Assembly (NCBI GenBank): GCA_027340645.1
Contig: DAHWQN010000046.1
Coordinates: 1-5,128 of the forward strand
Length of the DNA stretch: 5,128 bases
From: Microcaldota archaeon
Lineage (GTDB): Archaea > Micrarchaeota > Micrarchaeia > Micrarchaeales > CABMGC01
Reading direction: 5' to 3'
In this document: one piece after another, positions 1 through 5,128 of the stretch
Layout of the letters: each line of letters starts with the position of its first letter
Numbering within the stretch: the first letter of the stretch is position 1
Notes under the pieces: generated by a model
The model's database searches: none
What the model saw: only the letters and a program-made list of their open reading frames with translations
What the model was told of the DNA's origin: nothing
Position numbers and translations under genes: made by a program

Positions 1-1
1 A

Positions 2-1228
2 AAAATTGTATACAAAAGAATCGACAGTGTTATACTTGATGCCATAAAATGCATGCAGGGCCAACCTAACGTATCGGCCATCTCAAAAGAATTACAGGAA
101 AAAGGCTGCAGTTATAGTGGTAATGCAGTTCAAAGAAGAATCAATGCAAACATTGATATTTTTGTTACCTATTACCAGAAATTGGGCCTTACGGAGGATC
201 AGGCAATTGCACTTAGATTTGAACCTGGAAAAGAAGTATCACCCGCGCTTGAGCAGAGCATCGAGCACAGACTGAATAATCTCGGAGTCTTCAGGGAAGC
301 ACTTGCAGTTCTAGACTGCAGAGATACACTATTTGAAGGTAGAATACCTGCCTGGACTCTTGAGATTAGCAACTACCCTGCAGTGTTGAACAGGGCAAAT
401 TCAATTGCCAATACAAGTGCAAGATTTGATCATGTCTCAGTTACTGAAATTCTCTCAGGAGGAATACCATATTCCAACGGTACTGTTCCTGCCATGATTC
501 TTCCACAGGTAGCACACCATATAAACAGTGAAAAACTTGGGCAAGTTCTTGGAGAAGTATCTAGGGCTCTTGAACTTAGTGGCAGAATCGTAGTAACTAT
601 TCCTGAACATTATACGCTCACTGACTCTGCAGCATCACAATGGTCAGAAAGCTTTGGACTTACATTGCGAGAATCATACATAAGAGACACATCCCTGCCT
701 AATGATATAATCCAAAATATTCCTGATGGGTTGCGCATAGCAAACAAAATGAAGGGCGTATCTCATATGATCGTATTGGAGAAGACGGCGGATATGACCC
801 TATCAAGTGCAGTTGCAGCACTGCCTCTGGATACAAGAATCAAGACAGATTCGTATATTGATATTTTGCATAGAAACGGTACTCCAATAGAAGTGCCTGA
901 TGATATAAACCCCAAGCTTATTCACTCTTTAAATGCTTCACTTAGAGATGCATCTGAGAACGCCTTCATGCTTGTAGTAAAAGAACCTAACAGAAACGGA
1001 ACAGCTGGGCAGCAGATATTGTACGGATACAATATGGATCAGAGGAATCCAAATACACTTGAGCAGGATGCGAAGGGACCCTCTCCACTGACTCTACGTG
1101 AAGAGCGTTTAGTTACAGCTGCACTTCTTGGTGCAATGCGCGGCGATGGCAATCCTCTGAATGTAATACGCGGAAGAATTACTACCATCAGCCCCGAATA
1201 CGTAAGAAAGGTATTTGCAGGAAAATAA
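2..1228 (+). CDS. HTH plus degenerate methyltransferase-like protein, 5' partial
   Basis: The frame is open from base 2, so the gene probably begins before the window; the first ATG is at 53. Residues encoded by 2-52 (ending VILDAIKC) look like the first helix of a helix-turn-helix completed by NVSAISKELQEK and SGNAVQRRI, and no ribosome binding site precedes 53, so 53 is probably internal. Counting from the ATG at 53, residues 81-243 read like a class I SAM-methyltransferase fold: a first strand at 85-88 (AVLD), an acidic second-strand end at 104 (TLEIS), the FDHVSV strand at 125-130, the post-strand ILPQVAHHI at 149-157, EVSRALELSGRIVVTIPE at 168-185, and a last strand SHMIVLEK at 237-244. 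The GxGxG loop after VLD is replaced by CRDTLFEG, so SAM binding is doubtful. Residues 250-391 are unrecognised. A regulator or modification pseudo-enzyme is possible. The reading frame is secure; the function is tentative. Confidence 0.75.
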   Translation, partial: KIVYKRIDSVILDAIKCMQGQPNVSAISKELQEKGCSYSGNAVQRRINANIDIFVTYYQKLGLTEDQAIALRFEPGKEVSPALEQSIEHRLNNLGVFREALAVLDCRDTLFEGRIPAWTLEISNYPAVLNRANSIANTSARFDHVSVTEILSGGIPYSNGTVPAMILPQVAHHINSEKLGQVLGEVSRALELSGRIVVTIPEHYTLTDSAASQWSESFGLTLRESYIRDTSLPNDIIQNIPDGLRIANKMKGVSHMIVLEKTADMTLSSAVAALPLDTRIKTDSYIDILHRNGTPIEVPDDINPKLIHSLNASLRDASENAFMLVVKEPNRNGTAGQQILYGYNMDQRNPNTLEQDAKGPSPLTLREERLVTAALLGAMRGDGNPLNVIRGRITTISPEYVRKVFAGK

Positions 1229-1260
1229 GAGTACACAATAACAACCTTGTAAAAGAAATT

Positions 1261-1268
1261 ATTTTATA
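1261..1268 (+). promoter_or_regulatory. Archaeal TATA-box-like promoter for the aldehyde dehydrogenase unit
   Basis: ATTTTATA follows a purine-rich stretch (AAAGAAATT) that could act as a BRE. It sits about 25 bases before 1290, which would put the transcript start some 20 bases ahead of the ATG pair at 1310/1313. It lies in the only substantial gap of the forward cluster (1229-1312). Called by eye from the consensus; no transcript data. Confidence 0.5.
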
Positions 1269-1303
1269 CTTGAACTTCGTTCTTTCTGTAGTTGAAGTGC
1301 ACT

Positions 1304-1307
1304 GGTG
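1304..1307 (+). promoter_or_regulatory. GGTG ribosome binding site that favours ATG 1313
   Basis: GGTG matches part of the archaeal anti-Shine-Dalgarno complement (GGAGGTGATC). It is 2 bases before ATG 1310 and 5 bases before ATG 1313. The second spacing resembles that of rpiB in this window (6 bases). It lies downstream of the in-frame TTG at 1292, which argues against that start. Confidence 0.4.
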
Positions 1308-1312
1308 CGATG

Positions 1313-2929
1313 ATGAAATTTGAAAACGAGTTCACCTATCGGAAGTTTTTAGAGCAAGGCCAAGAGGATAAATTCGACAGGCTTTTTGAAAGCGCAGTTG
1401 CAAAGGTCAGGAATGGGCTTGGGAAAAGGTTTCCTATGTACCTAAATGGGAAGGAGCATTTTGCAAGAGAAGAAATCATTGAGAGATCTCCAATCGATGG
1501 CACCCATATAGGAAATTTCCAGAAAGGAACTGCTGATGATGCTACAAGTGCAATAGACGCTGCGCGTTCAGCATTCGAAGTTTGGTCGACAACCGACTAC
1601 AAAAAACGTGTATTTATATTTCGCAAGGCAGCTGAACTTCTATCACAAAGAAAATTCGAGATGGCGGCCATACTTAGCATAGAGAATGGAAAAACTAGAT
1701 ACGAATCCATAGGGGAAGTTGATGAAGCCATAGATTTCATGAATTATTACAGTTCAGAGCTTGAGAGAAATCGTGGGTATATCCATAAAAACAAGATTCT
1801 TGGAACTACAAAGAAAGTAGAGTCAGGTTTCCAAGGCGCTCCAGGTTCCAGCGAAGCAATAACCATAAAGATGCGTCCATATGGTGTGTTTGCAGTAATT
1901 GCACCGTTTAACTTCCCAGTATCAATATCCGCAGGCATGAGCATTGGCGCAATGATAACCGGCAACACTGTGGTGTTTAAGCCGTCGTCAACAGACAACA
2001 TGTCCATGCTTACTGGTTTGATGCTTTACCAGCTGTTCAAGGATGCAGGAGTTCCTGATGGCGTTTTCAACTATGTGACAGGTCCAGGATCTACTATCGG
2101 TGCAGAGTTAAGCTCTAACAAAAAGGTAAGCGGCGTTGTGTTTACCGGTTCAAGGGAAACTGGCCTTGGGATGATAGCCAAGAACTACTCTGAGAAAAAG
2201 CAGAAGGTGTTTGTCGTAGAAATGGGCGGCAAGAATCCCGTTATAGTGTCAAAATTCGCCGACCTGGATGCTGCAGCAAATGGAGCCTCAAGTGCGGCAT
2301 TCGGTTTCTCTGGACAGAAATGCAGTGCGGCTTCACGCTTGTATGTACAAGAGTCCATCAAGGAAGAGTTCATAAGCAAACTTATCGAGAGAACAAGGGC
2401 AATGAAAATAGGCGACCCGCTTAATAAAGAGAACTTTATAGGTCCTTTGATAAGTGCGAAAGCCTTGGCAAAATATATAGAGGTAGTTGAGGAAATAAAA
2501 AGAAGCTGCACTCTTATTTACGGAGGCAAGGTTGTGCGAAATGACGACCACGCCTATTATGTAGAACCAGTTATAGCCGAGGCAGATGATTCAAATGTGC
2601 TCATGAAGCTGGAGTTATTTCTGCCAATACTGCTAATTGATACGTATAAAAAACTTGACGAAGCGCTAATTAAGGCAAATAATACTGAATATGGCCTTAC
2701 GGCTGGTTTCTACAGCAGGAAAGGTCCTGAGATCCGCCAATTCCTCAACGCTATAGAAGCAGGAGTTGTATATGTCAATAGAAATGAAAGTGCAACTACC
2801 GGAGCTATTGTCGGTCACCATACATTTGTCGGATGGAAAGGCTCCGGGCTAACGGGCAAGGGCACTGGCTCCAGATACTATCTGCAGGAATTTATGCGGG
2901 AGCAGAGCCAATCCCTTACAAGGCAATAA
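1313..2929 (+). CDS. Aldehyde dehydrogenase, L-glutamate gamma-semialdehyde (P5C) dehydrogenase type
   Basis: NAD(P)-dependent aldehyde dehydrogenase superfamily. The best-fitting activity is oxidation of glutamate semialdehyde (open P5C) to glutamate, the last step of proline breakdown. Numbered from the in-frame TTG at 1292 (subtract 7 for the ATG at 1313): PFNFP at 205-209 with oxyanion Asn207, FKPSS from Lys230 in the cofactor site, FTGS at 284-287, general base Glu310 in VEMGGK, catalytic Cys344 in GQKCSAASR, and ELFLP at 441-445 where many relatives have EIFGP. The GQKCSAASR signature, the VYVNR segment with TGAIVG, and the end GWKGSG..GKG.GS.YYLQEF are typical of P5C dehydrogenases. 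The 538-residue length is normal and all catalytic residues are present. The first ATG pair is at 1310/1313; GGTG spacing favours 1313. A TATA-like box lies at 1261-1268. A DUF192 gene follows one base after the stop. No proline dehydrogenase is in view, so another semialdehyde substrate remains possible. Confidence 0.92.
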   Translation: MKFENEFTYRKFLEQGQEDKFDRLFESAVAKVRNGLGKRFPMYLNGKEHFAREEIIERSPIDGTHIGNFQKGTADDATSAIDAARSAFEVWSTTDYKKRVFIFRKAAELLSQRKFEMAAILSIENGKTRYESIGEVDEAIDFMNYYSSELERNRGYIHKNKILGTTKKVESGFQGAPGSSEAITIKMRPYGVFAVIAPFNFPVSISAGMSIGAMITGNTVVFKPSSTDNMSMLTGLMLYQLFKDAGVPDGVFNYVTGPGSTIGAELSSNKKVSGVVFTGSRETGLGMIAKNYSEKKQKVFVVEMGGKNPVIVSKFADLDAAANGASSAAFGFSGQKCSAASRLYVQESIKEEFISKLIERTRAMKIGDPLNKENFIGPLISAKALAKYIEVVEEIKRSCTLIYGGKVVRNDDHAYYVEPVIAEADDSNVLMKLELFLPILLIDTYKKLDEALIKANNTEYGLTAGFYSRKGPEIRQFLNAIEAGVVYVNRNESATTGAIVGHHTFVGWKGSGLTGKGTGSRYYLQEFMREQSQSLTRQ

Positions 2930-2930
2930 A

Positions 2931-3356
2931 ATGTGCTTAACAAGTCTACTTTACAAGTTCACAACATTCAAGACGTCATATATACATTTCAAAGACAGAA
3001 AGATACGAGTAATGATTGCAGATTCTCCGCGCAGGATGATGTTAGGGCTTATGCACAGGAAGAGAATCGGCAGTACAGAAGGCATGCTTTTTATTCCAAA
3101 TCATGAGGCAAGGCATGGCATATGGATGCTCAATATGCATTTCAATATCGATATACTTTGGCTTTCCAAAAATGGCAAAATAATAGAAATCATGGAGAAC
3201 GCAGAGCCCTGTACATCAATATTTAAATGTCCTACGTATAAATCCCGGCTAGACTCGTTTTATGTACTTGAGCTCGCAGCCGGCACCTCCAGACGCATAG
3301 GTGCACATCCCGGTCTTAAGTTCAAAATGGAAAATATTAATAAACCTTCAGTTTGA
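2931..3356 (+). CDS. DUF192 family protein
   Basis: Small beta-rich protein (141 residues) of the DUF192 family, whose biochemical role is unknown to me. Family hallmarks seen in order: VMIADSPRRMMLGLMHRK (27-44, the usual 'AdtpeeRarGLM' block), GMLFI (51-55), IWMLNMHFNIDILWL (64-78, the usual 'fWMkNt..plDi.fi'), NGKIIEI (81-87), CP at 100-101 followed by a tyrosine, and VLELAAG (112-118). Cys94 and Cys100 flank the substrate-like groove region and are common in the family. Many bacterial members are exported or lipidated; this one has no signal peptide or lipobox, so it is probably cytoplasmic. Its ATG lies one base after the aldehyde dehydrogenase stop, with AAGG at 2920-2923 inside that gene, suggesting translational coupling. 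The membrane protein gene follows after 15 bases. Confidence 0.88.
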   Translation: MCLTSLLYKFTTFKTSYIHFKDRKIRVMIADSPRRMMLGLMHRKRIGSTEGMLFIPNHEARHGIWMLNMHFNIDILWLSKNGKIIEIMENAEPCTSIFKCPTYKSRLDSFYVLELAAGTSRRIGAHPGLKFKMENINKPSV

Positions 3357-3371
3357 TATGATAATGATCCA

Positions 3372-3953
3372 ATGGCTAAGCCTTTGAAGTACAAGAGTAT
3401 GCCTTTCGGAAAGCGCGCAAGGAATCTGTTTGCGTTTTTACTGGGAGAACTGCTATCCATCTGGATAGTTGCCGCAGCAGCAGTTATACTCCTTCCGACT
3501 ATCGTGCCAGCCCAATTCAACTGGAGCGGTACTGCATTGTCCTCTGGTTTTAGCTTTACTTTGATAATAATAGCATTGCTGTTCAGTATAATCCCTATAG
3601 CAATACTGATTATCGCGCTCTTCAGATTTAAGATAGTTAATGACTATCCATACTTGTTGAACATGCCTTCATTCTACGCCAACGCGAAGAGAATAGCGCC
3701 TTCGCGCAGAAGCTACTGGGTCAACCAGTACTTCAAGATATTGCTTGTCGGTGGAGTTTACATATCAGCTATATTGCTTATACTGGTACTTGAAATATAC
3801 GCGGCAGCAAGCAAGAACTATCTAAATGGCTTCTTAAGCATAATTGCGCCAATTGTTGCCATAGTGGCTGTGGCAGTCCTTGTATTATTGCTTCTAAAGA
3901 ATTTATATAGTAAAATGGAAGTAGAAGCCTCCACAAGGAAACGTAACAAATAG
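3372..3953 (+). CDS. Four-helix integral membrane protein, unknown function
   Basis: I do not recognise the family. The 193-residue product has four strongly hydrophobic segments at about 20-45, 60-85, 121-145 and 152-178. Positive charge lies at the N-terminus (K3, K6, K8, K14, R15, R17), in the long central loop 86-120 (K87, K106, R107, R112, R113) and at the C-terminus (RKRNK end), so by the positive-inside rule both ends and the central loop should be cytoplasmic. The loop between helices 1 and 2 (46-59) is short and outside. No cleavable signal peptide, metal-binding motif or transporter signature is visible. It lies 15 bases after the DUF192 stop with no convincing TATA box or ribosome binding site of its own, so it is probably the last gene of the aldehyde dehydrogenase unit. 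Its stop codon touches the stop of the opposing rpiB. Confidence 0.8.
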   Translation: MAKPLKYKSMPFGKRARNLFAFLLGELLSIWIVAAAAVILLPTIVPAQFNWSGTALSSGFSFTLIIIALLFSIIPIAILIIALFRFKIVNDYPYLLNMPSFYANAKRIAPSRRSYWVNQYFKILLVGGVYISAILLILVLEIYAAASKNYLNGFLSIIAPIVAIVAVAVLVLLLLKNLYSKMEVEASTRKRNK

Positions 3954-3956
3954 CTA
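3951..3956. other. Zero-gap convergent stop-codon junction (TAGCTA)
   Basis: The forward membrane protein ends in TAG at 3951-3953 and the reverse rpiB ends in TAG read from 3956 to 3954. Together they form the palindrome TAGCTA with no intergenic base. Each gene's 3' untranslated tail and terminator must therefore lie inside the other's coding sequence. The forward strand just after the junction (about 3958-4000) is pyrimidine-rich with several short T runs, because the opposite strand encodes the Lys/Glu-rich RpiB tail. This could serve as a T-rich archaeal termination zone. Confidence 0.7.
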
Positions 3957-4421
3957 TGCTGTTGTTTGCTCCTCTTCAACTTCCTTAATCTTTCTTATCC
4001 TGCGCACATGGCGCTCTTCTTCGGAGAAGCGGCATTCAATCCATGTTTTCACTATGCTTTTTGCCTCATCCTGGTTTATCATTCTTCCGGCAAGGCACAA
4101 TACATTCACATCTCCGTGTTCCTTAGCTATGCGCGCAGATTCTGTATTCCAGCATACTGATGCGTATATGCCTGGAAACTTGTTTGCGACGCGGTCCATG
4201 CCTTGTCCAGATCCGCATATCAATATGCCTTTATTATCTGTTCCAATTATTTCTGTGCAAACCCTCTTTGCATAATCTGGATAATCATCATTAGGGTCAT
4301 AAGATAGCGGACCTGCATCAACAACAGTATAACCCTGTGATTTCAGTAATTCGCATATTATACCCTTCAAATAGAAGCCGGCATGGTCACTGCCTATGTA
4401 AATTCTTGATTCAGTTTTCAT
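3954..4421 (-). CDS. rpiB: Ribose-5-phosphate isomerase B
   Basis: RpiB/LacAB family, interconverting ribulose 5-phosphate and ribose 5-phosphate to feed nucleotide synthesis; cytosolic. The 155-residue length is typical. Numbered from the ATG at 4421: IGSDHAGF (9-16), the DYPDYA block (46-51), ILICGSGQGMDRVANK (66-81) with Cys69 at the position of the E. coli catalytic Cys66, EHGDVNVLCLAGR (101-113), and ERHVRRIRKI (136-145), whose arginines bind the substrate phosphate in relatives. Variants: GSGQGMD where GTGIGMS is common, and HGD where HND is common; the Cys and His are kept. A GTG at 4430 is also in frame, but it overlaps the GGTG ribosome binding site (4428-4431) that lies 6 bases before ATG 4421, so 4421 is chosen. 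It is 11 bases downstream of the EF-Tu-like gene and presumably co-transcribed. Most archaea use RpiA instead, so transfer is possible. A related RpiB-family sugar-phosphate isomerase cannot be excluded. Confidence 0.93.
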   Translation of the reverse strand: MKTESRIYIGSDHAGFYLKGIICELLKSQGYTVVDAGPLSYDPNDDYPDYAKRVCTEIIGTDNKGILICGSGQGMDRVANKFPGIYASVCWNTESARIAKEHGDVNVLCLAGRMINQDEAKSIVKTWIECRFSEEERHVRRIRKIKEVEEEQTTA

Positions 4422-4427
4422 ACTGTG

Positions 4428-4431
4428 CACC
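4428..4431 (-). promoter_or_regulatory. GGTG ribosome binding site of rpiB
   Basis: On the reverse strand GGTG is followed by six bases and then ATG at 4421-4419. It fits the archaeal anti-Shine-Dalgarno and decides between ATG 4421 and the in-frame GTG at 4430, which is part of this same element. Confidence 0.6.
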
Positions 4432-4432
4432 G

Positions 4433-4762
4433 CTACATCTTGTAAACATTGCTTCCCTCATCTACAGGATATTTCATCTTAATGCCTATCGAATCTCCAG
4501 AATACGCCGCATTTACATCTTTTCTGTCTATCTGCATGCTAGACACTCTCTGACGTACGGCTTCCTCATCATCGCCTATCTCTATTATATCACCAACCTT
4601 CAGATCTGCCTCAAGTTTAATTGCTACTACGCCTATGTTTTTATAATAATGTTCTACGACTCCGGCAAATTCTCTGGTCTGTGCGCTTCTCCCACGCTCA
4701 TTACTCCTATTCCGTTCTTCAATGGTGTTAATTACGTCCATTGCGTTGTCAAGATCATTCAT
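4433..4762 (-). CDS. Translation elongation factor-like protein (EF-Tu/EF1A domain 2 beta-barrel alone)
   Basis: A free-standing version of the translational-GTPase domain 2 barrel without the G domain. Numbered from the ATG at 4762 (109 residues): the barrel covers about 32-109. It starts with EFAGVVEHYYKNIGVVAIKL, then DLKVGDIIEI (53-62), VSSMQIDRKDV (73-83, the usual 'VeSMqid' turn), SGDSIGIKM (88-96) and ends in VYKM. No P-loop, NKxD or other GTP-binding motif is present. Residues 1-31 are a charged, Asn/Arg/Glu-rich extension absent from the usual 80-90 residue members. Related small proteins occur widely in archaea, in bacteria often beside U32 peptidases (recalled family knowledge), but no U32 gene is in view; the partner here is rpiB, 11 bases downstream. 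A TATA-like box at 4788-4797 predicts a start about 5 bases before ATG 4762; GTG 4777 and ATG 4741 are alternatives. Its precise role is unknown. Confidence 0.85.
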   Translation of the reverse strand: MNDLDNAMDVINTIEERNRSNERGRSAQTREFAGVVEHYYKNIGVVAIKLEADLKVGDIIEIGDDEEAVRQRVSSMQIDRKDVNAAYSGDSIGIKMKYPVDEGSNVYKM

Positions 4763-4787
4763 ACAACCAATATGCACTCAATTGTTC

Positions 4788-4797
4788 AAATATTTAT
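4788..4797 (-). promoter_or_regulatory. TATA-box-like promoter for the EF-like/rpiB unit
   Basis: The reverse strand reads AAAGG then CATAAATATTT, a BRE-plus-TATA-like arrangement. Its centre (about 4793) is some 25 bases before 4767, giving a nearly leaderless transcript for ATG 4762. Called by eye. Confidence 0.5.
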
Positions 4798-4804
4798 GCC
4801 TTTG

Positions 4805-4815
4805 TGCATTATGCA
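4805..4815. repeat. Short inverted repeat TGCAT-T-ATGCA between divergent promoters
   Basis: Perfect five-base arms around one central base, located just upstream of the reverse TATA/BRE (4788-4803) and about 20 bases upstream of the forward TATA-like box (4834-4841). The position suits an operator or activator site acting on one or both genes, but arms this short can arise by chance. Confidence 0.35.
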
Positions 4816-4833
4816 ACGAAACATCAGCGTAGT

Positions 4834-4841
4834 ATTTTATT
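4834..4841 (+). promoter_or_regulatory. TATA-box-like promoter for the right-edge gene
   Basis: ATTTTATT is centred about 25 bases before 4862, so transcription would start at or just before the GAGGTG ribosome binding site at 4863 and about 10 bases before the proposed ATT start at 4872. This is a weak consensus match; the spacing is the main support. Confidence 0.4.
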
Positions 4842-4862
4842 GATGTGCTGTCAATAATAAGC

Positions 4863-4868
4863 GAGGTG
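4863..4868 (+). promoter_or_regulatory. Strong GAGGTG ribosome binding site
   Basis: GAGGTG is the longest Shine-Dalgarno match seen in the window. Its GAGG core is five bases before the ATT at 4872. No ATG, GTG or TTG lies at a usable distance in the frame that is open to the window end; the overlapping GTG at 4866 runs straight into TGA. Confidence 0.6.
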
Positions 4869-4871
4869 TGA

Positions 4872-5128
4872 ATTACGTTTTTCGGGAAAAAGAACAAAGA
4901 TCCAGAAAATATAGCATTGAAAGATATCGGCAATGTAATAAATGCCATATTTGAGAAAAGTCTGGGAGATTTAGAGTCCAAGGCGCAATCAGAAGTCGAA
5001 GGCATTCACGCCGCCTTCAGAGAGTTCTCGCATGCCTGTGATGTATTCTACGATATAGATGCAGAGCCATATGTGCAGGATATATGGATGCCTAATATAA
5101 ATGCTCTAAAGAGCCAAAAGGGCAATTA
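4872..5128 (+). CDS. Unrecognised helical protein, 3' partial, probable ATT start
   Basis: From 4872 the frame is open for 85 codons and runs off the window. It encodes a lysine-rich N-terminus (ITFFGKKNKDPEN) followed by an amphipathic, probably helical stretch (IALKDIGNVINAIFEKSL at 14-31, LESKAQSEVEGIHAAFREFSHACD at 34-57) and then YDIDAEPYVQDIW. I do not recognise a family. A TGA at 4869-4871 closes the frame upstream, so translation must begin at or after 4872. The GAGGTG ribosome binding site at 4863-4868 points to ATT 4872 (or ACG 4875); the first conventional codon is TTG at 4917, which has no such site and would discard the charged N-terminus. Coding character is supported by the absence of stops, a plausible soluble composition and the promoter/RBS arrangement. 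It is divergent from the EF-like/rpiB unit. Confidence 0.65.
   Translation, partial: MTFFGKKNKDPENIALKDIGNVINAIFEKSLGDLESKAQSEVEGIHAAFREFSHACDVFYDIDAEPYVQDIWMPNINALKSQKGN

Noticed and set aside
53..55. ATG at 53 as the true start of the left-edge gene
   Set aside because: The frame is open back to base 2, the upstream residues complete a plausible first HTH helix, and no ribosome binding site precedes this ATG.
50..57. TGCATGCA palindrome near the left edge
   Set aside because: It lies inside the coding frame, is only eight bases, and has no partner or promoter context.
1292..1294. TTG as the start of the aldehyde dehydrogenase
   Set aside because: It precedes the GGTG element, sits almost at the predicted transcript start, and tandem ATGs follow at 1310/1313 before the conserved region.
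1747..2551. Several reverse open frames inside the aldehyde dehydrogenase
   Set aside because: They are antisense to strongly conserved catalytic segments (PFNFP, GQKCSAASR) and show no domains.
3365..3370. TGATCC before the membrane protein ATG as an extended Shine-Dalgarno
   Set aside because: It matches the outer part of the anti-Shine-Dalgarno complement, but only one base separates it from ATG 3372, which does not fit the usual geometry; the GGAGG core is missing.
4337..4843. Forward open frame of 168 codons opposite rpiB and the EF-like gene
   Set aside because: Its product is low-quality (rich in Tyr, Cys, Ile, His without any domain) and it lies antisense to two clearly conserved genes and across their promoter; it is a mirror of real coding sequence.
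4778..5005. Reverse open frame of 75 codons opposite the right-edge gene
   Set aside because: It covers the promoter and ribosome binding site of the forward gene and has no start signals of its own; the forward frame has better composition and signals.

Overview
The window looks like a gene-dense piece of an archaeal chromosome. The evidence is TATA-like boxes about 25 bases upstream of the inferred transcript starts, very short or absent 5' leaders, GGTG-type ribosome binding sites, heavy use of AGA/AGG and ATA codons, and a free-standing EF-Tu domain-2-like protein of a kind common in archaea. Compact genes, tiny gaps and a bacterial-style RpiB would suit a small-genome (DPANN, perhaps Micrarchaeota-like) archaeon. 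That placement is inference and was not tested.

Layout: (1) 2-1228 (+) is a protein cut by the left edge, with a helix-turn-helix-like N-terminus followed by a methyltransferase-like Rossmann region whose glycine loop is degenerate. (2) After an 84-base gap carrying a promoter, an apparent three-gene unit runs forward: a glutamate-semialdehyde (P5C) dehydrogenase-type aldehyde dehydrogenase (1313-2929), a DUF192 protein starting one base after its stop (2931-3356), and a four-helix membrane protein (3372-3953). (3) A two-gene reverse unit is read from 4762 down to 3954: the EF-Tu domain-2-like protein, then ribose-5-phosphate isomerase B. Its last stop codon directly abuts the stop of the membrane protein, leaving no intergenic DNA. 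(4) A short divergent promoter region (4763-4871) with a small inverted repeat separates that unit from a forward gene that runs off the right edge. That gene appears to start at a non-canonical ATT codon behind a strong ribosome binding site.

Functionally this is mostly housekeeping metabolism: P5C to glutamate, and ribulose-5-P/ribose-5-P exchange. The less explained parts are the two edge genes, the membrane protein and the DUF192 coupling. I see no CRISPR array, tRNA, rRNA, insertion sequence or obvious defence system. The points most worth a second look are the ATT start at 4872, the degenerate methyltransferase, the RpiB sequence variants, and the zero-base convergent junction.
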